NCBI GenBank assembly: GCA_038746285.1
Contig: JBCDKT010000001.1
Coordinates: 1 to 64,000, forward strand
Source of the DNA: Bacteroidota bacterium
GTDB lineage: Bacteria; Bacteroidota; Rhodothermia; Rhodothermales; JANQRZ01
Direction: 5' to 3'
Length of the DNA: 64,000 nucleotides
The position numbers and the translations under genes were made by a program. Below the pieces are notes generated by a model, which had not been told where the DNA came from, did no database searches, and was given only the letters and a program-made list of their open reading frames with translations. Positions 41,151 to 49,135 of the stretch are shown one piece after another (the stretch's first letter is position 1; every line of letters begins with the position of its first letter).

Positions 41151-41178
41151 GTAGGGGCGCAGCATGCTGCGCCCCTAC
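41151..41178. repeat. 28-bp perfect palindrome, GTAGGGG family, copy 3
   Basis: Outer arms GTAGGGG and CCCCTAC around the inner CGCAGCATGCTGCG; the whole 28 bp is a perfect palindrome. It sits between murQ and mfd and overlaps an in-frame ATG at 41164, which makes that ATG an unlikely mfd start. Confidence 0.85.
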
Positions 41179-41205
41179 CCGTGTTTCACCGACCCCTCTC
41201 TCCTC

Positions 41206-44200
41206 GTGTCCCTCACTTCGATTCGCACCCGCGTCGCCGCCGCGCCGTTCTTCGTCCAGCTTCGCCGCGACGCGGCCAGCCTCGCCTCCGGCGACCGGCT
41301 GCGGCTGCGCGGCACCGTCGGCTCGCTCCCGGCCTTCGCCCTCGCCGATCTCGCGGACGCGGGCACCCCGCTCTGCTGCCTCCTCCCCGAGCACGAATCG
41401 GCGACCTACCTCCAGAGCGACCTCGAACAACTCCTCGGCGAGGACACCGAGGTGCTGCTCTTCCCGCCGACCGGGCAGGCACCCTACGACCGCGACCGGG
41501 TGGCCGAAAGCGCCGCGCTCATCCGCCGAGCCGACGTGCTCCAGCGCTTGCAGGAGGGCTTCGCCGGAACCGTCGTGACGAGCGTCGAGGCCGTCGCCGA
41601 ACTCGTCGCGCCCCCTGAGACGGTCGCCCAGGAGACCCTCACGATCCGCGTCGGCGACGAGGTCGGGCCGGAGGCCCTCGTGGAGCGGCTCGTCGGGCAA
41701 GGGTTCGAGGCTGCCGAGTTCGTCGAGCTGCCGGGCGAGATCGCGCTCCGCGGCGGCATCCTCGACGTCTACCCCTTCGCGGGCGACTACCCCGTCCGCA
41801 TCGAGTTCTTCGGCGACGAGATCGACTCGGTCCGCGAGTTCGACCCGCAGACGCAGCGCTCGGTCAGCCGTCTGAGGCAGGCCCGGATCGTCCCCAACCT
41901 CGACGCGCCGGCCTTCGACGCGGTCGCGCATGTCGCTCTGCTCGACTACTTTCCCGGCGGCACCCTCTTCGCGCTCTTCGACTCCGTCCGGCTCAGCGAG
42001 CGCGCTGATGCCGTCTACGCCGAGGCCGCCGACGCCTTTGCTGCGCTCGAGGACGACGAGGCTCCGCCGCCGGACCGGCTCTACCTCACCGGCGACGCGC
42101 TCGGCGACAAGCTGTCCGACCGCCCTGCCCTGCTTTTGGGCACGTTCTCCGACGACGCCGACCGGACATTCGCGCTCGATGCCCAACCGCAGCCCGACTT
42201 CAACGCCGACGTGCGCCGCCTCCGCGAGCACCTCGCCGAACTCAAAGACCGTGGGTTCGAGGCGCACGTCCTCTGCGACAGCCAGGGCCAGCGCGCCCGC
42301 CTCCGCGAACTCCTCGGCGACGAGGAGCACGAGCCGGACGCTGCGCTCACCGTCGAGTCGCTCCACGAGGGGTTTGTCCTCCCCGACGAGCGGCTCGCGG
42401 TCTACACCGACCACCAGGTCTTCAACCGCCACCACCGCCCGACGGCGCGCAACCGCAAGCGCGTCCGCGGCGGCCTCTCGCTCCGCGACCTCCAGGGCCT
42501 CAGCCCCGGCGACTTCGTCGTCCACATCGACTACGGCATCGGGCGTTTCTCCGGCCTACACACGATCACGGTCCGCGACAAAAAGCAGGAGGCCGTCAAG
42601 CTCCAGTTTCTCGGCGGCGATGAGCTATTCGTCAACGTAAACGCCCTGCACAAGCTGCACAAGTACTCGGGTAAGGAAGGACACCAGCCGAGACTGACTA
42701 AGCTCGGAAGCGGACAATGGGAGAAGGCGAAAAGCCGTACCAAGAAGCGAGTCAAAGACATCGCCCGCGACCTCGTCAAGATCTATGCGAAGCGCAAGGC
42801 GAGCCCGGGCTTCGGCTTCGCACCCGACTCGGTGTGGCAGCGCGAACTTGAGGCGTCGTTCAAGTGGGAAGACACCCCCGACCAGGCCCTCGCGGCGAGC
42901 GCGGTCAAAGAGGACATGGAAGCCTCGGTCCCGATGGACCGGCTCGTCTGCGGCGACGTCGGGTTCGGCAAGACCGAAGTGGCGGTCCGGGCAGCGTTCA
43001 AGGCCGTGCAGGACGGCAAGCAGGTCGCCGTCCTCGTCCCGACCAGCATCCTCGCACTCCAGCATTTTGAGACGTTTTCAGAGCGTTTAGGCCGGTATCC
43101 GGTGCGTATCGCTCAACTTTCGCGGTTCGCCACGACCGCCGAGCAGAAAGAGACGCTCGGCCGGATCGAGCGCGGCGAGGTAGACATCGTGATCGGCACC
43201 CAGCGGCTCGCGGGCAAGAAGGTCAATTTCAAAAACCTCGGGCTGCTCATCATCGACGAGGAGCAGCGGTTCGGGGTCGCGGTGAAGGAGCGGCTGCGGG
43301 CAATGCGCGCCGAGGTGGACACCCTCACGCTGACCGCGACCCCAATCCCGCGGACGCTCCAGTTCTCGCTCCTCGGCGTGCGTGACCTCTCGATTATGAA
43401 TACCCCACCGCCGAACCGGCAGCCGGTTGTCACGGAGATTCATACCTTCGATAGAGACCTTATACGAGATGCTATTTCGTACGAAGTAAATCGAGGCGGG
43501 CAGGTCTTCTTCGTCCACAACCGGGTGCAAACGATTGAGGAGATGTCGGCTATGATCCAGGCGCTCGTGCCGGACGTGCGCATTAAAGTTGCGCACGGGC
43601 AGATGAAGGCGTCCGACCTCGAAAACGTGATGCACGACTTCATCCAGCACCGGTTCGACGTGCTCGTCTCGACTAACATCGTCGAGAGCGGGATCGACGT
43701 GACGAACGCCAACACGATCATCATCGACCGGGCTGAGCGGTTCGGGTTGGCAGACTTGCACCAACTCCGCGGGCGGGTCGGGCGCAGTGCGCAGAAGGCG
43801 TTCTGCTACCTCCTCGTGCCGAGTGTCCACACGCTCACGCGCGAGGCCCGGATGCGGCTCCAGGCCGTCGAGGAGTTCTCCGACCTCGGCAGTGGGTTCA
43901 ACATCGCCATGCGCGACATGGACATCCGGGGTGCCGGCGCGATGCTTGGGGCCGAGCAGAGCGGATTCATCGAAGACCTCGGCTACGAGACCTACCACCG
44001 GATCCTGGAAGAGGCCGTGCAGGAGCTGCGCGGCGAAGAGTTCAGCGACCTCTTCGCGGACGAGGCTCCGCCCCCGTCTGGCGATGCAACGATTGATGTG
44101 TCTGAGGACGCGTTCATCCCGACCGCGTACGTCTCCAACGGCACCGAGCGGATGAACCTCTACCGCCGCCTTGCCGACCTCCGCGCCCCCGACGACCTCG

Positions 44201-44550
44201 CCGCGTTCCGGCAAGAACTCGGCGACCGCTTCGGCCCGATCCCGAAAGAAGTCGACGCGCTCCTCACCGCCGCCGAGATGAAGGCCGACGCGCAGGCGCT
44301 CCGGCTCCCCCGCGTGCAGTTCAAAAACCAGCGCCTCTTCCTCGATCTCCCTACTCAGGACGCCGACCCGCACTTCTACGAATCGACGTTCCATCCGCTT
44401 CTCGAAGCACTCGGCGGCCTCGACCGGCGCTACGTGATGAAGGAGACGCCCGGCGGCAAACTCCGTGCGATCATCCAGAACGTCCCCGACCTCGCCACGG
44501 CGAAGCGCCTGCTAGAGCGGCTGCGTCCCGCCGAAGCGCTCGCGCTCTAG
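41206..44550 (+). CDS. mfd: Transcription-repair coupling factor Mfd
   Basis: A protein of 1114 residues. The N-terminal UvrB-like module leads into FVVHIDYGIGRFSGL (RNA polymerase-interacting domain). The RecG-like helicase follows: LVCGDVGFGKTEVAVRAAF (Walker A), LLIIDEEQRFGV (DEEQ), LTATPIPRTLQFSL (motif III), VSTNIVESGIDVTNANTIII and QLRGRVGRSAQKAFCY (motifs V and VI). The C-terminal TRCF domain contains YRRLADLRAPDDLAAFRQEL. Mfd removes stalled RNA polymerase and recruits UvrA. I use GTG 41206, since the ATG upstream lies in the palindromic repeat and the N-terminal family pattern begins after it. Confidence 0.95.
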   Translation: MSLTSIRTRVAAAPFFVQLRRDAASLASGDRLRLRGTVGSLPAFALADLADAGTPLCCLLPEHESATYLQSDLEQLLGEDTEVLLFPPTGQAPYDRDRVAESAALIRRADVLQRLQEGFAGTVVTSVEAVAELVAPPETVAQETLTIRVGDEVGPEALVERLVGQGFEAAEFVELPGEIALRGGILDVYPFAGDYPVRIEFFGDEIDSVREFDPQTQRSVSRLRQARIVPNLDAPAFDAVAHVALLDYFPGGTLFALFDSVRLSERADAVYAEAADAFAALEDDEAPPPDRLYLTGDALGDKLSDRPALLLGTFSDDADRTFALDAQPQPDFNADVRRLREHLAELKDRGFEAHVLCDSQGQRARLRELLGDEEHEPDAALTVESLHEGFVLPDERLAVYTDHQVFNRHHRPTARNRKRVRGGLSLRDLQGLSPGDFVVHIDYGIGRFSGLHTITVRDKKQEAVKLQFLGGDELFVNVNALHKLHKYSGKEGHQPRLTKLGSGQWEKAKSRTKKRVKDIARDLVKIYAKRKASPGFGFAPDSVWQRELEASFKWEDTPDQALAASAVKEDMEASVPMDRLVCGDVGFGKTEVAVRAAFKAVQDGKQVAVLVPTSILALQHFETFSERLGRYPVRIAQLSRFATTAEQKETLGRIERGEVDIVIGTQRLAGKKVNFKNLGLLIIDEEQRFGVAVKERLRAMRAEVDTLTLTATPIPRTLQFSLLGVRDLSIMNTPPPNRQPVVTEIHTFDRDLIRDAISYEVNRGGQVFFVHNRVQTIEEMSAMIQALVPDVRIKVAHGQMKASDLENVMHDFIQHRFDVLVSTNIVESGIDVTNANTIIIDRAERFGLADLHQLRGRVGRSAQKAFCYLLVPSVHTLTREARMRLQAVEEFSDLGSGFNIAMRDMDIRGAGAMLGAEQSGFIEDLGYETYHRILEEAVQELRGEEFSDLFADEAPPPSGDATIDVSEDAFIPTAYVSNGTERMNLYRRLADLRAPDDLAAFRQELGDRFGPIPKEVDALLTAAEMKADAQALRLPRVQFKNQRLFLDLPTQDADPHFYESTFHPLLEALGGLDRRYVMKETPGGKLRAIIQNVPDLATAKRLLERLRPAEALAL

Positions 44551-44584
44551 CTGTAGTTTCCCGACAGCGGAGCGTGCTCGGCTG

Positions 44585-44606
44585 GAGCCGTTTTTGCGAA
44601 CGGCTC
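44585..44606. terminator. Hairpin between convergent mfd and WYL genes
   Basis: Perfect 8-bp arms GAGCCGTT and AACGGCTC around a six-base loop TTTGCG. It lies in the 98-base gap between two convergent genes, where a bidirectional terminator is expected. No long T-run follows. Confidence 0.5.
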
Positions 44607-44648
44607 TCAGACGATCGGCCAGGGTCTAAAAGTCTGAATAGATTGGTC

Positions 44649-45647
44649 CTATGCTTCGACGGGTACAGCACCGTAGTGCTCGGCGAGGCGGGTCGCCCGT
44701 TCGCGGAGCGTCTCCCGCAGCGCGTCCGGCTCCAGAGCCTCAACATCGGTCCCGTAGCGAAGCAGCCACTGCGCGATGTAGCCGATGTTCTCGAAGTAGA
44801 ACGTCACCCGCACGCCGTCGTCGGTTGCGACCTCCTCCTCGATCTCGGCTGGGATGCCGCGCTTGGCCCAGCGGTAGGCGCGGGGGTTGAACCGAAGCGT
44901 GATCCGCTCACTTCGCGGGTTCGACCCCTTCTCCTTAAGGTACTCGTTCAGGTCGAAGTCCTCCGGGCGCTTGAAGGTGTCCATCATCATCCGCATCTTC
45001 CTGATCCGGTCGAGCCGGAAGTTGCGGACGTCTCCCCGGAGGTGGTCGTAGGCGATCAGGTTCCAGGAGTCGGAGTAGTAAACCAGCCCGAGCGGATTCA
45101 CCTTGCGCTTCGTCAGTTCGTCGCGGCTGGCGACGTAGTAGTCCATGTAGACGCAGCGCTGCTTCGCCACGGCCTCGCTGAGGTCGTACCACCGGCCCTC
45201 ATCGTCGTGCGCGCCCTGGCCGGGTTCGAGGTTGCGGATGTAGGGCGCAATGACGGTGCTCTCTTGCAGCCGGTCGATGTAGTCGCGGATCGGGCCGGGA
45301 AGGACCGAGCGAATCTTGAGCGCCACGTCGTCAGCGTCGGTCCGAAGCGACTGGTCGGGCTGGATCTTAGTGAACGCTGTGCCGACGAGGAGGGTGGCGG
45401 CCTCGCGGGCGGTGAACATCAGCGGCGGAAGCTGGTAGCCCTCGAGGATCTCGTACCCGCCGCCGTCAGCATAGGTGAGCGGCACGCCCGACTCGCCGAG
45501 TGTGCGGAGGTCGCGGAAGATGGTCCGCCGGCTGACCTCGAAGTACTCGGCGAGGTCCTTCGAGGTCATGTTGGGACGGTTCTGGAGCAGCAGGACCAGG
45601 GCGAAGAGCCGTTCCGTTTTGTTCAGCGTGCGGTCGGACTGGGACAT
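44649..45647 (-). CDS. WYL-domain transcriptional regulator
   Basis: A 332-residue DeoR/YafY-like regulator. N-terminal winged HTH: LNKTERLFALVLLLQNRPNM, TSKDLAEYFEVSRRTIFRDL and RTLGESGVPLTYADGGGYEI. The central WYL domain includes YYVASRDELTKRKVNPLGLV and YYSDSWNLIAYDHLRGDVRN. A C-terminal WCX extension follows. WYL regulators sense nucleic-acid ligands or effector molecules and control diverse genes including defence systems. I chose ATG 45647 over 45671, because the upstream one lies inside the palindromic operator-like site at 45666-45681. Confidence 0.88.
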   Translation of the reverse strand: MSQSDRTLNKTERLFALVLLLQNRPNMTSKDLAEYFEVSRRTIFRDLRTLGESGVPLTYADGGGYEILEGYQLPPLMFTAREAATLLVGTAFTKIQPDQSLRTDADDVALKIRSVLPGPIRDYIDRLQESTVIAPYIRNLEPGQGAHDDEGRWYDLSEAVAKQRCVYMDYYVASRDELTKRKVNPLGLVYYSDSWNLIAYDHLRGDVRNFRLDRIRKMRMMMDTFKRPEDFDLNEYLKEKGSNPRSERITLRFNPRAYRWAKRGIPAEIEEEVATDDGVRVTFYFENIGYIAQWLLRYGTDVEALEPDALRETLRERATRLAEHYGAVPVEA

Positions 45648-45665
45648 CGAGATTCCGGTGAGGTG

Positions 45666-45681
45666 TGACATTAAAATGTCA
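45666..45681. promoter_or_regulatory. Operator-like palindrome upstream of the WYL gene
   Basis: Perfect 7-bp arms TGACATT and AATGTCA with a two-base spacer. Its centre is about 26 bases before the chosen WYL start and about 130 bases before the divergent outer-membrane protein start. It is the only strong palindrome in the divergent region, so autoregulation and control of the neighbour are plausible. Confidence 0.55.
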
Positions 45682-45800
45682 ACGCATAGAGACCCGTTCG
45701 GTTCGCGGGTAAAAGTTCGTGCCCCGCCTTTTTTTGCGTCTTCTGGTGGTTTCTTGCTGTGCGTTTTTCCTTGCTCCCGTCCCTTTATTCGACGTACTCC

Positions 45801-46436
45801 ATGCGACCGTTTTTCCTCCTTGTGCTCGGTCTCGTTGCGGCGGGATACAGCTCTTTGGCCTCGGCGCAGAACACGTTTGGCATTCGGCTCGGCATCAGCA
45901 CCGCCACGCTCACTGGCGACTTCGCTTCAGTCAATGGTGCCGAGCGCAGAACAGGCTTTGCGGCGGGCATCTACGGTGCTGTACCGCTCCGGTACGGCAT
46001 CATTGTTCAGCCAGAGATACTCTATATGCAAAAGGGCTTTCGCCCTACAGATCCGATGCAGGTCGGCAGCGCTGAGCCTGTCGTGGAGTTGACCTACATC
46101 GAGATGCCCCTGCTGTTCAAATACCCGCTTTACGTGGGTGCGTTGCGGATCGACCCGTACGTCGGGCCGTTCGCGGGCTTTGAACTCGCGGAGCGTGTGC
46201 GCATCGATGAGGTGGGGGAGGGCGCTTCGGAGCGGGCCAGTGATCTGGTATCGCCGGACCTAGGCTTCGTGGTGGGCAGCGACTTCAACTTCACGCTGGA
46301 GACCCTGGACCTGGTGTTCGGCGTCCGGTTCAGCCGCGGCTTAAGAAACATACTAGAACCAGATGCAGCCCTCCGGGGCAACTCCACCGACGTCTTCACC
46401 CGAACGACCTCACTACTCGTTGGCCTGAACTTTTAG
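45801..46436 (+). CDS. Outer-membrane beta-barrel protein (porin family, PorT-like)
   Basis: A 211-residue protein with a signal peptide (MRPFFLLVLGLVAAGYSSLA, cleaved after ASA). The mature chain begins NTFGIRLGISTATLTGDFAS, and alternates beta strands such as GIIVQPEILYMQKGFRP, LTYIEMPLLFKYPLYVG and VGPFAGFELAERV, ending with an aromatic residue (LLVGLNF). This is the "porin family / outer membrane protein beta-barrel (OMP_b-brl_2)" pattern of Bacteroidota. It is convergent with rsmG, with a one-base gap. Confidence 0.85.
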   Translation: MRPFFLLVLGLVAAGYSSLASAQNTFGIRLGISTATLTGDFASVNGAERRTGFAAGIYGAVPLRYGIIVQPEILYMQKGFRPTDPMQVGSAEPVVELTYIEMPLLFKYPLYVGALRIDPYVGPFAGFELAERVRIDEVGEGASERASDLVSPDLGFVVGSDFNFTLETLDLVFGVRFSRGLRNILEPDAALRGNSTDVFTRTTSLLVGLNF

Positions 46437-46437
46437 C

Positions 46438-47121
46438 CTAGGATGACGACTCGGCGTGCACCGTGACAATCACCTTGCTCTCGAAGTACGGAGCGCCAAG
46501 CAAGGGGAGAAGGGGGCAGTTTTCGACGCGCAGTCCGGAATGCATATCGCGGAGTTCTGCTAGCTCGTTTGTCAGATCACCACCCTTGAGACAGATCAGA
46601 CCGGGCTTCCAGTGGTCTGAGGGGGCATCGAGCGGAGAGAAGCAGCGGCTGTGCCACGCCCAGAGTGTAGCAAGCGGTGATGTTGCACGTGAAACACTGT
46701 AACTCGCGGACCCCTGCCACTGCTCGGCTCTGCTGTGATAGGTGCGCACGTTCGGCAGCTCGAGCCTGCGCGCCATAGTCTCGACGGCTCGGATCTTCTT
46801 GCCGACTGAGTCCACGAGATGAAAGGTGGTCTCGGGAAACGCGATGGCGAGGGGGAGGCCAGGCATCCCGCCTCCGGTGCCCCAGTCGACGACATCGGAG
46901 CCAGGTGGAAAAGGGCGTGAGGCCAGCGCTAGACAGTGCAGCAGGTGGCGCTCCCGAAAGTGCTGCGTGCTCTCTTTGGAGTACAGGTTGAGTTGCCGGT
47001 TAAGCCGAAGTGCAAGCGCCTCCAACTCGGCTAGCATTCCGCGCTGGTCCTCCCTGAGCAGCGTGTCGGTGAAGAGGGTAGCCATTTCACGAGGGGAGAA
47101 CCTGTGTTTCACGTGAAACAC
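46438..47121 (-). CDS. rsmG: 16S rRNA (guanine527-N7)-methyltransferase
   Basis: A 227-residue SAM-dependent methyltransferase. Motifs: [20 protein letters not shown] (SAM-binding motif I), [20 protein letters not shown], and [15 protein letters not shown]. It methylates G527 of 16S rRNA. The first codons, MFHVKH, are encoded by a perfect parS site (47105-47120), a combination seen in other bacteria. It overlaps the 3' end of mnmG by 35 bases, so the two are cotranscribed. Confidence 0.92.
   Translation of the reverse strand: MFHVKHRFSPREMATLFTDTLLREDQRGMLAELEALALRLNRQLNLYSKESTQHFRERHLLHCLALASRPFPPGSDVVDWGTGGGMPGLPLAIAFPETTFHLVDSVGKKIRAVETMARRLELPNVRTYHSRAEQWQGSASYSVSRATSPLATLWAWHSRCFSPLDAPSDHWKPGLICLKGGDLTNELAELRDMHSGLRVENCPLLPLLGAPYFESKVIVTVHAESSS
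46681..46696. promoter_or_regulatory. parS-like site (one mismatch)
   Basis: TGTTGCACGTGAAACA differs at one base from the ParB-binding consensus TGTTTCACGTGAAACA. It lies inside rsmG in the region for the conserved SRAT motif, so the match might partly be due to the coding need. Confidence 0.5.
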
Positions 47122-49015
47122 TGGGGGTGCTCTTTGTGAAACGACCGCTCTTGAGCAAAACCGTGAGGGCAGAGATGTCGGCCGGACTAATCCCGCTGAT
47201 GCGCGAGGCCTGACCTAGCGTGTCCGGGCGAATGAGAGTGAGCTTCTCGCGTGCTTCCATCGTGATGCTGCTGATGGCACCGTAGTCCACACCAGATGGG
47301 ATGGTCCATCCTTCCATCTGGTGCATCTTCTCCACGAGCTCCTGCTCGCGGTCGAGATAACCCCTGTACTTGATCTCGACCTCTGCTAGATGAGCGGTGG
47401 ATTCCATACCCGGAGCGGGCGTCACGATATGTTCCTGCCCGAGGAACTCTAGCAGGTCGGGCAGTGAGACCTCGGGACGGGAGACGAGCCGGTCGAGTCG
47501 AACAGGCGTGGCGATAGGCGCGGTGCCAACCCGTTCGAGATAGCCGTTCGCCGCATCGGGTGCGACGGGCGTGGCCCGGAGCGCTGCGAGGGTAGCGGTG
47601 AGCGCTTCCCGTTTCCCGTGCGCTCGGTCGAGACGCTCACGGGAGACCAGGCCGAGGTCGTAGCCGAGCTGCGTGAGGCGCTGGTCGGCGTTGTCTTGCC
47701 GGAGCAGGAGGCGGTGCTCGGCGCGCGAGGTGAACATCCGGTACGGCTCCTCGGTGCCTTTAGCCACGAGATCGTCGACGAGGACGCCGACATACGCCTG
47801 CGAGCGCTGAAGGACGAGCGGGCCGGCGTCGCCGAGGTGCCGGACGGCATTGACGCCGGCGACGAGGCCCTGGGCAGCTGCCTCCTCGTAGCCCGTCGTA
47901 CCGTTGATCTGCCCAGCGAAGAAGAGACCTCGCACCGCCTTTGTTTCGAGACTGTAACGGAGCTGGTAGGGCGGGAAATAGTCGTACTCGATAGCATAGC
48001 CGGGACGAAGCATATGGGCGTACTCCATGCCCGGTACCTGCTGGAGGGCCGCAATCTGGACCTCCTCCGGCAGCGACGTCGAAAAGCCGTTGACGTAGAC
48101 CTCGTACGTGTCCCACCCCTCGGGTTCGAGGAAGAGTTGGTGCTGGCTCTTGCCTGCGAACCGGTCGATCTTGTCCTCGATCGACGGACAATAGCGAGGC
48201 CCCGTGCCCTGAATCCGGCCGGCGAACATAGGGCTGCGGTCGAAGCCTGTGCGGAGTGTCTCGTGAACGGCGGGAGTGGTGTACGTCAGCCAGCACGAGC
48301 GCTGCTGGCTCGGGAGCGCGTCCGTCATGAACGAGAACGGGCTCGGAGTCTCATCGCCGGGCTGTTCCTCCAGGCTGGCGTAGTCAATGGTGCGACCGTC
48401 GACGCGGGGTGGGGTGCCGGTCTTGAGACGTCCGATCTCGAAGCCGAGCCGCTCCAGGCTTGCGCTGATGCCCGTGGCGGCGCGCTCGCCCGCCCGACCC
48501 CCGCCATGCTGCTGCTCGCCGATGTAGATCGTGCCGTTGAGAAAGGTGCCGCTCGTGAGGATCACACACCGGGCGCGGAAGACCTGGCCTGTCTGCGTCT
48601 CCACACCGGTCACGCGACCGTCTTCGACGAGCACGTCCGTTGCCATGTCTTGTCGGAAGAAGAGGGTAGGGACGGCTTCGAGCGCTTCGCGGACCGCGGT
48701 GGCGTAGAGCGTGCGGTCGCTCTGGGCGCGCGGACTCCAGACCGCCGGTCCCTTGCTCCGGTTCAGCATCCGAAACTGAAGCCCGGAGCGGTCGGCCACG
48801 CGGCCCATCAACCCGCCGAGTGCATCGACCTCGCGGACGATCTGGCCTTTGCCGATGCCGCCGATCGCGGGATTGCAGGACATCCGCCCGAGCGCTTCGA
48901 GGCTCATCGTGATGAGCAGCGTGCGGGCACCCATGCGGCCAGCAGCATGTGCAGCCTCGGCTCCGGCATGGCCACCGCCGACAACGATCACATCGAACTG
49001 GTCGGGATTAAGCAT
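47087..49015 (-). CDS. mnmG: tRNA uridine-5-carboxymethylaminomethyl modification enzyme MnmG (GidA)
   Basis: A 642-residue FAD enzyme. It begins [20 protein letters not shown] (FAD dinucleotide-binding), then [39 protein letters not shown] and [16 protein letters not shown]. Later motifs: [50 protein letters not shown]. With MnmE it modifies the wobble uridine of several tRNAs. I used ATG 49015; the longer frame needs a TTG start. Its C-terminus overlaps the parS site and rsmG. Confidence 0.96.
   Translation of the reverse strand: MLNPDQFDVIVVGGGHAGAEAAHAAGRMGARTLLITMSLEALGRMSCNPAIGGIGKGQIVREVDALGGLMGRVADRSGLQFRMLNRSKGPAVWSPRAQSDRTLYATAVREALEAVPTLFFRQDMATDVLVEDGRVTGVETQTGQVFRARCVILTSGTFLNGTIYIGEQQHGGGRAGERAATGISASLERLGFEIGRLKTGTPPRVDGRTIDYASLEEQPGDETPSPFSFMTDALPSQQRSCWLTYTTPAVHETLRTGFDRSPMFAGRIQGTGPRYCPSIEDKIDRFAGKSQHQLFLEPEGWDTYEVYVNGFSTSLPEEVQIAALQQVPGMEYAHMLRPGYAIEYDYFPPYQLRYSLETKAVRGLFFAGQINGTTGYEEAAAQGLVAGVNAVRHLGDAGPLVLQRSQAYVGVLVDDLVAKGTEEPYRMFTSRAEHRLLLRQDNADQRLTQLGYDLGLVSRERLDRAHGKREALTATLAALRATPVAPDAANGYLERVGTAPIATPVRLDRLVSRPEVSLPDLLEFLGQEHIVTPAPGMESTAHLAEVEIKYRGYLDREQELVEKMHQMEGWTIPSGVDYGAISSITMEAREKLTLIRPDTLGQASRISGISPADISALTVLLKSGRFTKSTPSVSRETQVLPS
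47105..47120. promoter_or_regulatory. parS site (perfect consensus)
   Basis: TGTTTCACGTGAAACA, a perfect 16-bp palindromic ParB-binding site. It lies in the overlap of rsmG and mnmG, encoding MFHVKH in one frame and the SVSRET part of the MnmG tail in the other. parS sites cluster near oriC and seed ParB-SMC loading for chromosome segregation. Confidence 0.9.
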
Positions 49016-49111
49016 AACGATCAAGTCGTAAAGACGGTTGTTGAGAAGAAAATACTAACGTCTTGAATCGGGACTACTATGTGCGGTGGTGCGCTGGAGC
49101 GCCGGAGAAGC

Positions 49112-49128
49112 CGTTTCACCGTGAAACA
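49112..49128. promoter_or_regulatory. parS-like 17-mer with expanded centre, copy 1
   Basis: CGTTTCACCGTGAAACA: the two parS half sites (GTTTCAC and GTGAAAC) separated by an extra base. It lies in the 120-base gap between mnmE and mnmG. The identical 17-mer is present again at 49602-49618. Whether ParB accepts a spacer of one base is not known from the sequence. Confidence 0.5.
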
Positions 49129-49135
49129 CGCAAGG

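Noticed and set aside
44610-44650. GGTCTAAAAG near the WYL gene end, similar to the right arm of the iron-type box
   Set aside because: No left arm at the right distance and it lies downstream of a gene rather than before a start.
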